Shown piece by piece: positions 27,788 through 38,585 of a stretch of 64,000 bases of DNA. The notes under the pieces are model-generated. The model did no database searches. It was not told the origin of the DNA and saw only the letters and a list, made by a program, of their open reading frames with translations. This stretch comes from a bacterium (lineage in GTDB: Bacteria > Bacillota > Bacilli > Lactobacillales > Streptococcaceae), in contig CAJNCJ010000001.1 in the NCBI GenBank assembly GCA_905221235.1, positions 186,001-250,000 of the forward strand, written 5' to 3'. The stretch's first letter is position 1; each line of letters starts with the position of its first letter. The position numbers were made by a program, and so were the translations under genes.

Positions 27788-28715
27788 CAAATCGTTCTCC
27801 TACAGTCAATGTACGTCCAACTCCGTTGAGGAAGGAAGCAATGTCCATCTTAGGTTTACCAGCTGGCTGCACTTGTTTGAGGGATAGAGCCCCTTCTGCC
27901 GTTGCGACAATCAATTCTTTCTTGCCAATAGAAAGTATCTCACCTGGATTACCCTGACCTTCTACTGGTAGAGCTTCATAAATCTTAAAGCGGTCGCCCT
28001 TAAGGAAAGTATGGGCAACAGGCCACGGGTTCATTCCACGGATTTGGTTAAAGAGTTGACGATTGCTTTTAGTCCAATCCAACTTTTCTTCTTCTGGTTT
28101 GATATTTGGCGAGAAAGTAACCTGACTTGGATCCTGCGGTTCAGGTTTGATATCACCAGCAATATAAGTCGGTAGAGTGTCCAAAAGCAAATCGCGACCA
28201 ACGAGAGCTAATTTTTCAAACAAGGTACCAACATTGTCCTCATCTGTGATCGGAATGCTACGACGAGAAATCATATCCCCTGCATCCATTTCCTTGACCA
28301 TTTCCATAATGGTCACACCAGCTTCCTCATCCCCTTGAATCAAGGCATAATGGATAGGCGCTCCACCACGATGTTTTGGAAGAAGGGAGGCGTGAACATT
28401 GACCGCAAAATCCATGCTATCAAGGAGTTTACTTGGAAGAAACTGCCCAAAAGCAGCAGTCACAATTCCATCCGCTCCTAAATTCATAAGTTCTTCCATC
28501 TCTGGACTTCCAGATAATTTTTCCGGTTGGTAAATAGGGAGTCCTGCTTCTTTGGCAGCCTGCTTGACTGGGGTTTCTTGGATCACTTTTTTACGGCCGA
28601 CAGCACGGTCTGGCTGGGTCACAACGGCTAGAATTTCGTAACGGTCATCTGTCAAAAGTCCTTTTAAGACTGTTGCTGAAAAGTCGGGTGTCCCCATAAA
28701 GATTAGTTTTGTCAT
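27780..28715 (-). CDS. fmt: Methionyl-tRNA formyltransferase
   Basis: Formylates initiator Met-tRNA using 10-formyl-THF. 311 residues. Catalytic block [20 protein letters not shown] near residues 105-124 contains the HASLLP signature; the N-terminus [15 protein letters not shown] is also typical. AAGGAG precedes the ATG. It lies between priA and rsmB, a common order (priA-fmt-rsmB-phpP-stkP) in streptococci. Confidence 0.96.
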   Translation of the reverse strand: MTKLIFMGTPDFSATVLKGLLTDDRYEILAVVTQPDRAVGRKKVIQETPVKQAAKEAGLPIYQPEKLSGSPEMEELMNLGADGIVTAAFGQFLPSKLLDSMDFAVNVHASLLPKHRGGAPIHYALIQGDEEAGVTIMEMVKEMDAGDMISRRSIPITDEDNVGTLFEKLALVGRDLLLDTLPTYIAGDIKPEPQDPSQVTFSPNIKPEEEKLDWTKSNRQLFNQIRGMNPWPVAHTFLKGDRFKIYEALPVEGQGNPGEILSIGKKELIVATAEGALSLKQVQPAGKPKMDIASFLNGVGRTLTVGERFGD

Positions 28716-28727
28716 ATCTTCTCCTTC

Positions 28728-31124
28728 TTATAAAAATTGCTGTGGCTCATGGTCAATACTGAGACGGAGCTCACTATTTTCCCTTTCTTGAGTCAAGGCC
28801 AGAACCTGATTTAGAGTCGGCCCCAGCTCATCTTCTAAACGGTATTTAATTAAAATCTGGTAATGATAGAGGTTGTGGGTACGAGCAATAGGTTTTGGCG
28901 TCGGCCCAAGGATGTTACTGGTTTCAGACAGGCCTGAGCGCAAAATGTTCATAACTTCATAGGCACGTTTGACCACCTCTTCTTCTTTCTTGTGAGAAAG
29001 GGTAATGCCAATGGTGAAATAATAAGGTGGATAGCCTAGTTGTCGTCTAATACCCATTTCATAGGCATAAAAGCCTTCGTAGTCCTGATCCTTGGCAAAT
29101 CGAATAGCATAGTGCTGAGGATTGTAAGACTGAATCAAGACCTGCCCTGCTTTTTCAGCCCGTCCTGCCCGACCTGCCACCTGAGTCAAAAGTTGGAAGG
29201 TTCTCTCAGAAGAACGGAAATCAGGCAGATTCAAGGCTGTATCCGCATTTAGAACTCCGACTAGGGTCACATTTGGAAAATCCAAACCTTTGGCAATCAT
29301 CTGAGTTCCTAGCAAGATATCCGCTTCTCCTCGCCCAAACTGGTCAAGCAGAGCTTGATGACTGCCTTTCTTACGAGTCGTATCCACATCCATGCGCAGA
29401 ATACGTGCTTGCGGAAAGAGTTCTGCCAGCTCGTCATAAGCCTTCTGAGTTCCTGTCCCATAGTAACGAATGCTGCGGCTCTTACAGTTAGGACAGACCT
29501 GAGGAATGTCCTTAGAAAAACCACAATAATGGCAGTTCATGGTCTTAGTATCCATGTGCAGAGTGAGGGAAATGTCACAGTTGGGACAAGTATCCACCGT
29601 CCCACACTCCCGACACATAACAAAGCTAGAATAACCACGACGATTGAGCATGAGAACCACCTGCTCTTTTTTAGCCAGACGGTCTTGGATGGCTTCTAGC
29701 AAAGGTGGCGTAAAGTTTGACGTCTCATTTTGTCCGATATAGTCTCGAAAGTCAATTACTTGAACCTCAGGGATCCTAGCCAAAGGATTGGCACGTTGGG
29801 TCAGACGTAAGTGTTGATAAACACCTTTTCCAGCTCGCGCACGGCTTTCCAGACTAGGAGTTGCTGAACCAAGTACCAGGGCAGCTTGATTGTACTGGGC
29901 ACGTAAAAGAGCCACATCTCTAGCATGGTAGCGGGGATTACTGTCTTGCTTATAAGTCGCTTCATGCTCTTCATCGATAATCATGACACCTAGATTTTTC
30001 AGTGGAGCAAAGATGGCAGATCTGGCGCCAACCACAACTTGGGCATCGCCGCGTTCCACCTTGCGCCATTCATCATACTTTTCACCATTGGATAGGCCTG
30101 AATGAAGAATGGCCACCTTGTCCCCAAAACGTGCTATAAAACGCTCCGTCATCTGAGGAGTCAGGGAAATCTCAGGTACCAGCAAAATAGCTGTCTTGCC
30201 CTTGTCCAAAGCCCCTTGGATAATCTGCAAGTAAACCTCCGTCTTCCCACTTCCCGTAATCCCTTGAAGGAGGAAGGGGGGCTGATGACTACCAATAGCA
30301 CTCACAACTGCATCACGCGCCTGTCTTTGCTCTGGATTCAACTCCAAAGGCTGACTTGCCTCAATTCCTTCAAAATAAGCAGCTGAGCGTTGAACTTCCT
30401 TTTGAACTATGGTCACAGCACCTTGTTCCACAAAGAAGTTGACTTGCTCTCGCGAATAGAACTCTAACAAACTAGCCAAAGAAGCACTCTCAGGATGAGA
30501 CAGCAGATAGTCTCTCAGTTCTAACTTTTTCTTGGCACGTGCAGAAATCTCTACATTTTCTAATTGAGCAAGATCTACCTCATACCAAGACTGGGTCTTG
30601 ACCTTCTTTTGATCAATCGCCTGATATTCTAGACCAAGCAGGCCTTTTCTAGTCAAACGCATCATTTCAGCTTGCTTACTTAAATCTAGAGAAGAAAAAG
30701 CAAGCGAATCCTCTGAACCAAACAAGCGCTCTCGGTCTTCCTGACTCAGACCTGCCAGAGGATAGAGAATCTTGTCATAGCTGGAGTTCAGAAATCCTGG
30801 TAACATAGCCTTGAGGATAGAGATTTTGTAGGAGAAGACAGATTTGCGTAACTCCTCAGCCAGCCAGAGTTGTTCTTGCGTGAGAACAGGAGAAAAATCC
30901 AGCACCTCCGCAATATCTTTTAAATCTTGATTAACCTCTTCTTCATCTGGTTGGGACTCCAAACCAAGAACAATCCCTTGAATCAGGCGATTGCCCTTAC
31001 CAAAAGGCACATGAACCCGCATCCCAACTTCTAGCATTCCCTCAAATTCCTCCGGAATCCTATAACTATAGGGTTGGTCCGTCTGCATCAAAGGCACATC
31101 CACAATAATCTTAGCTATAGCCAT
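28728..31124 (-). CDS. priA: Primosomal protein N' (PriA replication-restart helicase)
   Basis: 798 residues. N-terminal DNA-binding domain, then an SF2 helicase with Walker A GITGSGKTEVYL near residue 290 and IIDEEHE near 385. Two CxxC zinc pairs follow between about 505 and 555 (CRECGTVDTCPNCD, CHYCG, CPNC). It reloads the replisome at stalled forks. GGAGGTGAGAAG precedes ATG 31124. Downstream of rpoZ and upstream of fmt. Confidence 0.95.
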   Translation of the reverse strand: MAIAKIIVDVPLMQTDQPYSYRIPEEFEGMLEVGMRVHVPFGKGNRLIQGIVLGLESQPDEEEVNQDLKDIAEVLDFSPVLTQEQLWLAEELRKSVFSYKISILKAMLPGFLNSSYDKILYPLAGLSQEDRERLFGSEDSLAFSSLDLSKQAEMMRLTRKGLLGLEYQAIDQKKVKTQSWYEVDLAQLENVEISARAKKKLELRDYLLSHPESASLASLLEFYSREQVNFFVEQGAVTIVQKEVQRSAAYFEGIEASQPLELNPEQRQARDAVVSAIGSHQPPFLLQGITGSGKTEVYLQIIQGALDKGKTAILLVPEISLTPQMTERFIARFGDKVAILHSGLSNGEKYDEWRKVERGDAQVVVGARSAIFAPLKNLGVMIIDEEHEATYKQDSNPRYHARDVALLRAQYNQAALVLGSATPSLESRARAGKGVYQHLRLTQRANPLARIPEVQVIDFRDYIGQNETSNFTPPLLEAIQDRLAKKEQVVLMLNRRGYSSFVMCRECGTVDTCPNCDISLTLHMDTKTMNCHYCGFSKDIPQVCPNCKSRSIRYYGTGTQKAYDELAELFPQARILRMDVDTTRKKGSHQALLDQFGRGEADILLGTQMIAKGLDFPNVTLVGVLNADTALNLPDFRSSERTFQLLTQVAGRAGRAEKAGQVLIQSYNPQHYAIRFAKDQDYEGFYAYEMGIRRQLGYPPYYFTIGITLSHKKEEEVVKRAYEVMNILRSGLSETSNILGPTPKPIARTHNLYHYQILIKYRLEDELGPTLNQVLALTQERENSELRLSIDHEPQQFL

Positions 31125-31189
31125 CTTCTCACCTCCTCCTTGTCAGTACATTCTTGCAATAGAAAAAATAAGATTGAGTCCCCCCAACC

Positions 31190-31504
31190 TTAAATTTTTT
31201 CACCATCTTCTTTTTCTTTAGCGATTTGCTCTTTGATTTTCTTTTCTTCTTCTTCTTTACGACGTTTTTCTTCTTCGATACGGCGACGCACTGCTTCACG
31301 TTTTCCTTCTGGGTCTGGGTGAATGGTAACGTTTCCTGATTCGATTTCTTCTAAAGCGCGAAGAGTTGATTTTTCAGACTTGAAACCTTGAGTTGCTGGC
31401 GCACCTGCTTCCAATTCGTGGGCACGTTTTGCTTCCAAGATTACGAGTGAATATTTTGATGGAACCTTGTCGAGCAAGGTATCAATAGAGGGTTTTAACA
31501 TCAT
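31190..31504 (-). CDS. rpoZ: RNA polymerase omega subunit
   Basis: 104 residues. The conserved omega core is near residues 3-50 ([20 protein letters not shown] and [11 protein letters not shown]). A charged, Arg/Glu/Lys-rich helical tail follows, as in streptococci. AGGT lies 9 bases before the first of two consecutive ATGs (31504, 31501). It follows gmk by 24 bases; the gmk-rpoZ-priA order is common. Confidence 0.95.
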
Positions 31505-31528
31505 TTGCTTGTACCTATTTTCTAAATT

Positions 31529-32170
<642 letters not shown>

Positions 32171-32257
32171 TCAGTCTGTAAAAATAAAATAAGATTTTCC
32201 TTCAGATAGTAGCATTTTGTGCAAACTATCCTTCTACAGTCTTTCTATCTAGTGTAA

Positions 32258-32284
32258 CAAAAAAGCAGTAATTTTTCAACTGCT
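32258..32284 (-). terminator. Terminator after rny
   Basis: Minus-strand hairpin AGCAGT/ACTGCT (arms 32284-32279 and 32269-32264) followed by TTTTTTG, 10 bases past the rny stop. Confidence 0.75.
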
Positions 32285-32293
32285 CTTTCTTAT

Positions 32294-33907
32294 TTATTTA
32301 GCATAATCTACTGCACGAAGCTCGCGAATCACGGTTACCTTGATATTTCCTGGGTAATCGAGATTGTTTTCAATTTTCTCACGAACTTTGTGAGCCAAGA
32401 TTGTGACTTTGTCGTCCTTGATTTGTCCTGGATTGACCATGATGCGGATTTCACGTCCTGCTTGAAGGGCAAAGCTAGTTTGCACTCCTTCAAAACCGTT
32501 AGCAATTTCTTCCAAATCATGAAGACGTTTGATGTAGCTTTCAAGAGACTCACTACGAGCACCTGGACGAGCCGCGCTCAAGGCATCTGCTGCAGCGACG
32601 ATAACTGCAATGACGCTCTCAGCTTCAACATCACCGTGGTGGCTAGCAATCGTATTGACCACAACTGGATGTTCCTTGTACTTACGGGCCAATTCCATAC
32701 CGATTTCCACATGGCTACCTTCAACCTCACGGTCAATAGCTTTTCCGATATCGTGAAGGAATCCAGCACGACGGGCAAGTGCCGCATTTTCACCCAGTTC
32801 GCTCGCCATAATACCAGCTAACTTAGCAACCTCAATCGAATGACGCAAGACATTTTGTCCATATGAAGTACGGAATTGCAAACGTCCCATAATCTTCATC
32901 AAATCTGGATGAAGGTTTGGTGCACCAATCTCATAGGCAGCAGCCTCACCGTATTCACGGATCTTATTGTCAATCTCTTGACGGTTTTTCTCAACCAACT
33001 CTTCGATACGAGCTGGGTGGATACGACCATCTTTGAGCAACATTTCCATAGTCATACGGGCAATCTCACGACGAATCGGGTCAAAACCTGACAAGGTCAC
33101 CACTTCTGGCGTATCGTCGATAATCACATCGACCCCTGTCAAACTTTCAAAGGTACGAATGTTACGACCTTCACGACCAATAATGCGTCCCTTCATAGTA
33201 TCGTCTGGCAGATGAACTGTTGAGTTTGTTGACTCTGCTACATATTCACCAGCGATACGTTGCATAGCTTGAACTAGGATGTCCTTGGCCATTTTGTCAG
33301 AACGTTCCTTGACCTCTTGCTCAGCTTCGCGAATACGGCTAGCAATCTCCTTGGTCAAGTTTTCCTCTGTCTGTGCCAAGATAATATCTCGTGCTTCTGC
33401 CTGAGACAGGGCACCAATACGCTCTAGCTCTGCTTCTTTTTGTCTTTCGACTTCCTCTAATTGCTCTTCACGCGCATCAAGGTTTTTCGCTCTATCAGAA
33501 ATACTTTGTTCTTTTTGTTCAAGTGTTTGTTCTTTACTCGTCAAATTGTCGTCCTTACGGTCGAGGCTAGTAGCTCTCTCTGTCAGACGACTTTCGATTT
33601 GTTTGAGTTCTTGACGTTCTGATTTGAATTCAGCGTCCACTTCTTCACGGTATTTTCTGGCTTCTTCTTTGGCCTCCAATAGTGCTTCTTTTTTAAGAGA
33701 CTTGCTTTCACGTTTAGCTTCATTAACAAGTAAATCTGCTTCACGCTCAGCTTGTCCACGTAAATTAGTTGCTTCTTGTTCAGCATTTAAAAGCATCAAC
33801 TCTGCAGCTTCCTGAGATGATTTCATCTTAGCTGAGATGCTGACATATCCAATGACTAAACCAATGATGACGGCAAAAACAGCAATCGCAAGCGACATGA
33901 TTTCCAT
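32294..33907 (-). CDS. rny: Ribonuclease Y
   Basis: Membrane-anchored endoribonuclease that starts mRNA decay. 537 residues. N-terminal membrane segment (about 4-26), long coiled coil (30-200), KH domain ([15 protein letters not shown] near 240) and HD phosphohydrolase domain ([11 protein letters not shown] near 355 and [11 protein letters not shown] near 382). GAGGT lies 6 bases before ATG 33907; a second ATG three codons later is less well placed. It is transcribed alone from the promoter at 33956. Confidence 0.96.
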   Translation of the reverse strand: MEIMSLAIAVFAVIIGLVIGYVSISAKMKSSQEAAELMLLNAEQEATNLRGQAEREADLLVNEAKRESKSLKKEALLEAKEEARKYREEVDAEFKSERQELKQIESRLTERATSLDRKDDNLTSKEQTLEQKEQSISDRAKNLDAREEQLEEVERQKEAELERIGALSQAEARDIILAQTEENLTKEIASRIREAEQEVKERSDKMAKDILVQAMQRIAGEYVAESTNSTVHLPDDTMKGRIIGREGRNIRTFESLTGVDVIIDDTPEVVTLSGFDPIRREIARMTMEMLLKDGRIHPARIEELVEKNRQEIDNKIREYGEAAAYEIGAPNLHPDLMKIMGRLQFRTSYGQNVLRHSIEVAKLAGIMASELGENAALARRAGFLHDIGKAIDREVEGSHVEIGMELARKYKEHPVVVNTIASHHGDVEAESVIAVIVAAADALSAARPGARSESLESYIKRLHDLEEIANGFEGVQTSFALQAGREIRIMVNPGQIKDDKVTILAHKVREKIENNLDYPGNIKVTVIRELRAVDYAK

Positions 33908-33955
33908 GTTTTTACCTCATTTTATTGTTATTCCGAATGACATACATTCTTTTAC

Positions 33956-33984
33956 ATTCTACCATAAAAAAGTGATTTTCACAA
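33956..33984 (-). promoter_or_regulatory. rny promoter
   Basis: Minus strand TTGTGA (33984-33979), 17-base spacer, TAGAAT (33961-33956); a leader of about 40 bases precedes rny. Confidence 0.7.
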
Positions 33985-34096
33985 ACCTAAAATAGAATAT
34001 GTTTTAGGGAATTTAGCGTGAATTTGGAGTTTAACTCCCTGAATTTATTTGGATAATCTTTATTACTGAGAATCCGTAACGTCAGTAAAAATTTAA

Positions 34097-34123
34097 AAAA
34101 GCCCACCTTTCAGTAGACTTAGT
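34097..34123 (-). terminator. Terminator/repeat copy 1, after yoeB
   Basis: A 27-base sequence that recurs at 34741-34767 with one mismatch. On the minus strand it forms AAGTCTAC-TGAAAG-GTGGGCTT followed by a T-run. The yoeB TAA stop (34121-34119) is inside it. It is both a terminator and one arm of a direct repeat that brackets the toxin-antitoxin pair. Confidence 0.75.
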
Positions 34124-34373
34124 AATGATCTTTAAAGGACAAGAAAGCCACGCTATCTCCATCCATCATATAAATCAAGCGATTTTCTGCGTCGATACGA
34201 CGTGACCAGGCTCCTTGGTAGTCATACTTGAGTGGTTCTGGCTTACCTATTCCTGTAAAGGGATCACGTTGAATATCCTTGATTAGTTTATTGATTCTTT
34301 TCAACGTTTTCTTGTCCTGAGTTTGCCAGTAGCAATAATCTGCCCAGGCATCTTCTGTAAACTTGAGCAGCAT
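34119..34373 (-). CDS. yoeB: Toxin of YefM-YoeB pair (RelE superfamily mRNA interferase)
   Basis: 84 residues. The YoeB/Txe pattern is clear: FTEDAWADYCYWQTQDKKTLKRINKLI at the N-terminus, GKPEPLKYDYQGAWSRRI near 41-58, and the C-terminal FKDHY with the catalytic His-Tyr. It cleaves mRNA at the ribosome when free of YefM. It starts 3 bases after the antitoxin stop, so the two are coupled. Its stop codon lies in a repeated terminator sequence. Confidence 0.93.
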   Translation of the reverse strand: MLLKFTEDAWADYCYWQTQDKKTLKRINKLIKDIQRDPFTGIGKPEPLKYDYQGAWSRRIDAENRLIYMMDGDSVAFLSFKDHY

Positions 34374-34376
34374 TCC

Positions 34377-34631
34377 TCACTCCTCAATAACATGGACTTG
34401 AGTGCTTCCAGCACGGACTTGAGCCATTCCTCGCAAAACCTTGTCTGATAACTCCTTATTTTGAGCGATTCTCAGAGTTTCTTGAATACTATCCCACTCG
34501 CTCTTGGAAAGGACTACAATGTCCTCGTCTGGATTTTTATTGACCACCGTCAAAGGTTCAAATTCATCGTTTACCTTCTTCATGTAGTCTTTTAAATGAT
34601 TTCGGAATGTTGAGTAAAGAACTGCTTCCAT
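34377..34631 (-). CDS. yefM: Antitoxin of YefM-YoeB pair
   Basis: 84 residues from ATG 34631 (MEAVLYSTFRNHLK), with GAGGT 6 bases upstream; the frame is open to 34670 but the promoter -10 lies there. The N-terminal half is a Phd/YefM DNA-binding dimer fold (VVLSKSEWDSIQETLRI near residues 41-57). The C-terminal half binds and blocks YoeB. It should repress its own promoter together with YoeB through the TGTACA palindrome at 34694. Confidence 0.93.
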   Translation of the reverse strand: MEAVLYSTFRNHLKDYMKKVNDEFEPLTVVNKNPDEDIVVLSKSEWDSIQETLRIAQNKELSDKVLRGMAQVRAGSTQVHVIEE

Positions 34632-34661
34632 AACCATACCTCGTTTTACCTCTTTTCCACT

Positions 34662-34703
34662 ATTATACACGAAAAGAAAGAAATTGTCAGGAACTTGTAC
34701 AAG
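34662..34703 (-). promoter_or_regulatory. yefM-yoeB promoter and operator
   Basis: Minus strand CTGACA (34690-34685), 17 bases, TATAAT (34667-34662). The 10-base palindrome CTTGTACAAG (34694-34703), 4 bases upstream of the -35, contains the TGTACA core known from the E. coli yefM operator. No BOX repeat is present here. Confidence 0.7.
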
Positions 34704-34740
34704 ATTTTCTTTTCTATCTATTTATTCGTAAAAATTCTCA

Positions 34741-34767
34741 AAAAGTCCACCTTTCAGTAGACTTAGT
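34741..34767 (-). terminator. Terminator/repeat copy 2, after tmcAL
   Basis: Nearly identical to 34097-34123. On the minus strand: AAGTCTAC-TGAAAG-GTGGACTT then T-run. The tmcAL TAA stop (34765-34763) is at the same position within the repeat as the yoeB stop in copy 1. Confidence 0.78.
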
Positions 34768-35860
34768 TCTTTTCTATTCTAATCGGCACTCTGCCAAAAT
34801 TCTGCTCTACTATACTCGGATTTCCTAGTTGGTAAATCTGGTCTGCCTTTTGGGTCATGGTATCCCATGGTTCTTTGCCAATTCGGCTGACTAAATTGAC
34901 CTGCCCTTTCAGAGACTTGAGATGTTGCCTGCCTTTTTCGGTAAAGCCAAGAACATGAATCCCTTCTGGCAAGTCGCTTTCTCTAGCCTGAACCAAGATA
35001 TAGGTCAAGAGGCGTCTGACACGCGCCTTGGTATAGCGTTTGGTGGCAACCGCCTCGACCAATTCGTCCACAGACCGGGTTGTCTTGATGGCACCCTTGA
35101 TGCGCACAGCCATTTCTTGATTGACCTGATAGATGGTGGTTAGGTCGGGATTGGACAAGATTTGATAGCGTAGCAAAGGAAAATAGTCATCCCAGCTCAC
35201 CTTACTCGCCTGCTCAAAGAGGCCAACAGAAGGCATAAAGCGTTCTAAGAAATCTTGATCATTCTGGTGTTGACGAAGAGCTGTCGCCGAAGCCAATTCC
35301 ACATCTTTATCCACAGAATGGTAACCCGCCCCCTGACGCTGAATCGGATGCAACTTGATGTTTCGTCCCGCAACTGCCTTGGCATAAGCCAGAGCAAGGA
35401 CATGATTGGGTGTATTGCCTGAAAAATCAAGACCTGCAAATTCCTTCCACATGGCCTGTGTCTTCTGGGGATAAGAGAGGGAATCAGGAAGATTTTCCAC
35501 AAATTTCTCCATCTCAGCACCTTTTTCTGTGTATAAGTCAGCGATTTTCTGATAATCCAGAACTTCCTCCGTCCCAAAAGCTAGGGTATCAATCCCCAAC
35601 CGCGCCAAGATATCCACAGCTCCTTGGCCAAAGAAATCTGCCGCCTGAACACTGACTAAAAAGGGCAATTCCACTACCAGATCCGCTCCATTTTCCAGCG
35701 CCATCTGGGCCCGAGTCCACTTGTCTACGATAGCAGGCTCTCCACGCTGCATGAAATTCCCTGACATAGTCACGATTTTCAATCCCTCTGCCTGATCCAG
35801 CAGGTATTTATGCCCATTATGAAAAGGATTAAACTCCGCAATAATACCCGTGATGGTCAT
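34763..35860 (-). CDS. tmcAL: tRNA(Met) cytidine acetate ligase
   Basis: 365 residues. Nucleotidyltransferase fold with [20 protein letters not shown] at the N-terminus (HxGH motif) and [16 protein letters not shown] near 33-48. TmcAL (formerly YlbM) uses acetate and ATP to acetylate C34 of elongator tRNA-Met. Its ribosome site AGGAG lies inside the end of the upstream 272-residue gene, and the starts overlap as ATGA. The stop falls in a terminator repeat. Confidence 0.9.
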   Translation of the reverse strand: MTITGIIAEFNPFHNGHKYLLDQAEGLKIVTMSGNFMQRGEPAIVDKWTRAQMALENGADLVVELPFLVSVQAADFFGQGAVDILARLGIDTLAFGTEEVLDYQKIADLYTEKGAEMEKFVENLPDSLSYPQKTQAMWKEFAGLDFSGNTPNHVLALAYAKAVAGRNIKLHPIQRQGAGYHSVDKDVELASATALRQHQNDQDFLERFMPSVGLFEQASKVSWDDYFPLLRYQILSNPDLTTIYQVNQEMAVRIKGAIKTTRSVDELVEAVATKRYTKARVRRLLTYILVQARESDLPEGIHVLGFTEKGRQHLKSLKGQVNLVSRIGKEPWDTMTQKADQIYQLGNPSIVEQNFGRVPIRIEKN

Positions 35861-36675
35861 GCTAATCTCCTACGTCTATATTTCCTTTTTATTCTAAAGG
35901 GATGTCGTTTAGCCTTCATTGGCACATTATTACTTTTAACAACTATTAATCTAACAATTATCTTGGATGTAACAATACAACTAGCAATAAATATCGGTAT
36001 AATCGTATATGGATCCTTACTAGAGATACTATTTTTTACTTCATCTAAAAGGAGTAAGTAAGATCCAATAATTAAAATAAATAGCAAAGTAACTATAAGA
36101 ACTTTAATCCAGTTCCAAAAATATTCAAACAATTCCTTAATAAAATCTGTATCATTTTTTACTAAAAATTTGAATGTATAACATACAGTTGCAGAAATCA
36201 ACAAAGTCAATGGAATAATTGAATATTCACCAAACAATTGTATAATTTTATCTCCAAAAATAATTATTATATTTAAAGATGTATTGCTTATCTCAACAGT
36301 CTTGGCATATTCACCAAACAAATACGCTAATATCATAGGGAGTAACACATATTTAAATATTTCAAATTTATTGTCAGCTTCATAAATTACAATCTTCTTC
36401 AAAAATAATAAAGATATTTTTAAAATTAGTAGAAACAGACCTAATATTGATAAAAATACTAAGATAATAATCCCTATTATAATCAAGAGGATTGACACAA
36501 TTGCTTTTTTCCAGTTTTTAAAAGATATATGTTCATAAAATAAATCAAGATCACTCTGAAACTCAGTTTTAATATCTACTAACGGTTTAAGTCTAATATT
36601 ATCTCTAAATTTTATGCAGTAAAAGCCAAAATAAAATAAGATAAATACTAATAGCCAAACTTGTCCTTTTATCAT
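35857..36675 (-). CDS. Unrecognised multi-pass membrane protein, apparently inserted in the operon
   Basis: 272 residues, AT-rich, with about five or six hydrophobic segments (near 5-22, 58-95, 105-120, 130-170, 190-212, 226-250) and a very basic C-terminus ([19 protein letters not shown]). No family recognised. It starts 9 bases after the methyltransferase stop with AGGAG, and ends overlapping the tmcAL ATG. The last 20 bases at both junctions are near-identical (35858-35877 and 36673-36692), as if the gene was inserted between the methyltransferase and tmcAL with a duplicated ribosome-site segment. Base use differs from the neighbours, which suggests transfer. Function unknown. Confidence 0.7.
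   Translation of the reverse strand: MIKGQVWLLVFILFYFGFYCIKFRDNIRLKPLVDIKTEFQSDLDLFYEHISFKNWKKAIVSILLIIIGIIILVFLSILGLFLLILKISLLFLKKIVIYEADNKFEIFKYVLLPMILAYLFGEYAKTVEISNTSLNIIIIFGDKIIQLFGEYSIIPLTLLISATVCYTFKFLVKNDTDFIKELFEYFWNWIKVLIVTLLFILIIGSYLLLLDEVKNSISSKDPYTIIPIFIASCIVTSKIIVRLIVVKSNNVPMKAKRHPFRIKRKYRRRRLA
35858..35877. repeat. 20-base direct repeat, left copy (partner 36673-36692)
   Basis: On the minus strand it carries a ribosome site and start codon (AGGAGATTAsCATG) at each end of the 272-residue ORF. The copies differ at two positions. This left copy serves tmcAL; the right copy serves the inserted ORF. Confidence 0.7.
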
Positions 36676-36692
36676 GGTAATCTCCTACTTCT
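36673..36692. repeat. 20-base direct repeat, right copy (partner 35858-35877)
   Basis: Provides AGGAG and ATG for the 272-residue membrane ORF and includes the methyltransferase TAG stop. It matches the left copy at 18 of 20 positions. Confidence 0.7.
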
Positions 36693-37425
36693 GCGCGACA
36701 AAAAACCAACGGGTGCTAGTTTCTGTTGGCTCCTTGTCCTCAAAGTCCGCATAGAGTTTGAAGGACTTGAATCCAGCCTGTTCCAGCAAAATATCATAGG
36801 TCAAGACTTCATAGGTCCGCTCTTCATGTACTTCATCGTGACGACTAAAGGAACCGTCAGCCTCCTTGACAAAGAAAGTCAGCTCATGTACGATGGAGTG
36901 AGGTGCCGCGTCCTCGTAGGTATCCCAGAGCATGGAAAAATCTTCCGCATTTTCATGGTAGGAATAGCCAGGGAATACTTCATCTGTCTGGTAGGTCGAG
37001 TGCACATCAAAGATGAAGATGCCATCTTCGTTGAGAGCATTATAGACTTCCTTAAAGACGTCCCCTACTTCCACCTCATCCTGCATATAGCAGATAGAGT
37101 CCGAATAACACGTGACAAAATCATATTGACCTGACTTGGACAAATCCAGCATATTGCCTTCAATAAATTCAATCTTTTGCTTGGCTGAAGTCGCTCTCTT
37201 TTCGGCAATCTTCAACATATCTGCACTCAAGTCCAGTCCAGTCACATCAAAACCAGCCTGAGAGAAGCGCACAGACTGGATACCTGTCCCACAAGCCAGT
37301 TCCAAGAGTTTCTTTCTCTCCTTGGTCTTAGGCAAATGACGCAGCGAAAAATCCGTCCATTTGTCATATAAACTATCGTCCATGACCGCATCATAGACCG
37401 CCGCAAAGGTTTCATAAGTTGCCAT
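36685..37425 (-). CDS. Class I SAM-dependent methyltransferase
   Basis: 246 residues from ATG 37425 (MATYETFAAVYDAVMDD). ATG 37431 is better spaced (11 bases) from a GGAGG site and would add two residues. SAM-binding motif I is LLELACGTGIQSVRF near residue 39; motif II is DVTGLDLSADML near 60. Substrate unknown; proteins of this type occur at this place, before tmcAL, in streptococci. The 272-residue ORF starts just behind it. The frame is open to 37461 without a start site. Confidence 0.85.
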   Translation of the reverse strand: MATYETFAAVYDAVMDDSLYDKWTDFSLRHLPKTKERKKLLELACGTGIQSVRFSQAGFDVTGLDLSADMLKIAEKRATSAKQKIEFIEGNMLDLSKSGQYDFVTCYSDSICYMQDEVEVGDVFKEVYNALNEDGIFIFDVHSTYQTDEVFPGYSYHENAEDFSMLWDTYEDAAPHSIVHELTFFVKEADGSFSRHDEVHEERTYEVLTYDILLEQAGFKSFKLYADFEDKEPTETSTRWFFVAQK

Positions 37426-37499
37426 AATCATGATACCAAGAGCCTCCATGGCAAACACCACTCGCCCTATACCTTTCTATCTTTTTTTCTAAAATAAGC

Positions 37500-37528
37500 A
37501 AAGAAACCCAGTTGACTACAACTGAGTT
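37500..37528 (-). terminator. Terminator-like hairpin between rsfS and the methyltransferase
   Basis: Minus strand AACTCAGTTG/CAACTGGGTT (arms 37528-37519 and 37514-37505) followed by TTTCTTTG. It lies just beyond the small element downstream of rsfS. Confidence 0.65.
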
Positions 37529-37539
37529 CAATTGTACAC

Positions 37540-37991
<452 letters not shown>

Positions 37992-38585
37992 TTATTCCTC
38001 TTTCAAATAGTGCACAAAGGCGTTATAGGTTTCAAGGGTTTGGGGATAGATCGGGAATCCCTGATGAGCTAGATGCTCCACAGTACGAGCTGTTTCGTAG
38101 GCCACCGCCTTATCAAGCGATAAACTTGCAATCTCACGCGCTACATCCACTCCAGGAAAGGCTCGATTATGCTCGATATAGTCTGCGACGTAGATGACTT
38201 TATCTAGGTATGTCATCTGGTCAGCACCGACTGTATGGATTTCAATAGCTCGCAGGATTTCCGGATCATGCAAATCCAAGTCTTCTTGAATCTTGTAGAT
38301 GCCAACCATACCATGCCAGACATTATTGCCCCAGTTTTTGAGGTCAGGATCCAGTTGATAACGGTCAATCAAATTCAGAAATTCCTGATCTGACAGCTTT
38401 TTAGCATAGTCATGAAGAAGGCCTGCTAGACCTGCCTTCTCACCATCTACTCCAAATCTCTCTGCTAGTTCTATGGCTGCACGCTCCACACCCAAGCAGT
38501 GGGTTAAACGTTTTTCAGGTAGAAGCTCTGCCATTTTTTCCAACAAAGCCTCACGGGAGCAGTTGATATAGTCTTGATAGGCCAT
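37992..38585 (-). CDS. yqeK: HD-domain hydrolase YqeK
   Basis: 197 residues. In the family this symmetrical hydrolase splits Ap4A into two ADP. HD motifs: [12 protein letters not shown] near residue 25, [12 protein letters not shown] near 54 with the HD pair, and [11 protein letters not shown] near 130. Its ATG overlaps the end of nadD; nadD-yqeK-rsfS is a conserved block. Confidence 0.93.
   Translation of the reverse strand: MAYQDYINCSREALLEKMAELLPEKRLTHCLGVERAAIELAERFGVDGEKAGLAGLLHDYAKKLSDQEFLNLIDRYQLDPDLKNWGNNVWHGMVGIYKIQEDLDLHDPEILRAIEIHTVGADQMTYLDKVIYVADYIEHNRAFPGVDVAREIASLSLDKAVAYETARTVEHLAHQGFPIYPQTLETYNAFVHYLKEE

Noticed and set aside
28000..31100. Many 60-110 codon ORFs antisense to fmt, priA and others
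   Set aside because: Shadows of strong coding frames on the minus strand with no start signals or recognisable products.
34632..34670. 13-codon extension of yefM
   Set aside because: It covers the -10 box of the operon promoter; the ribosome site supports ATG 34631.
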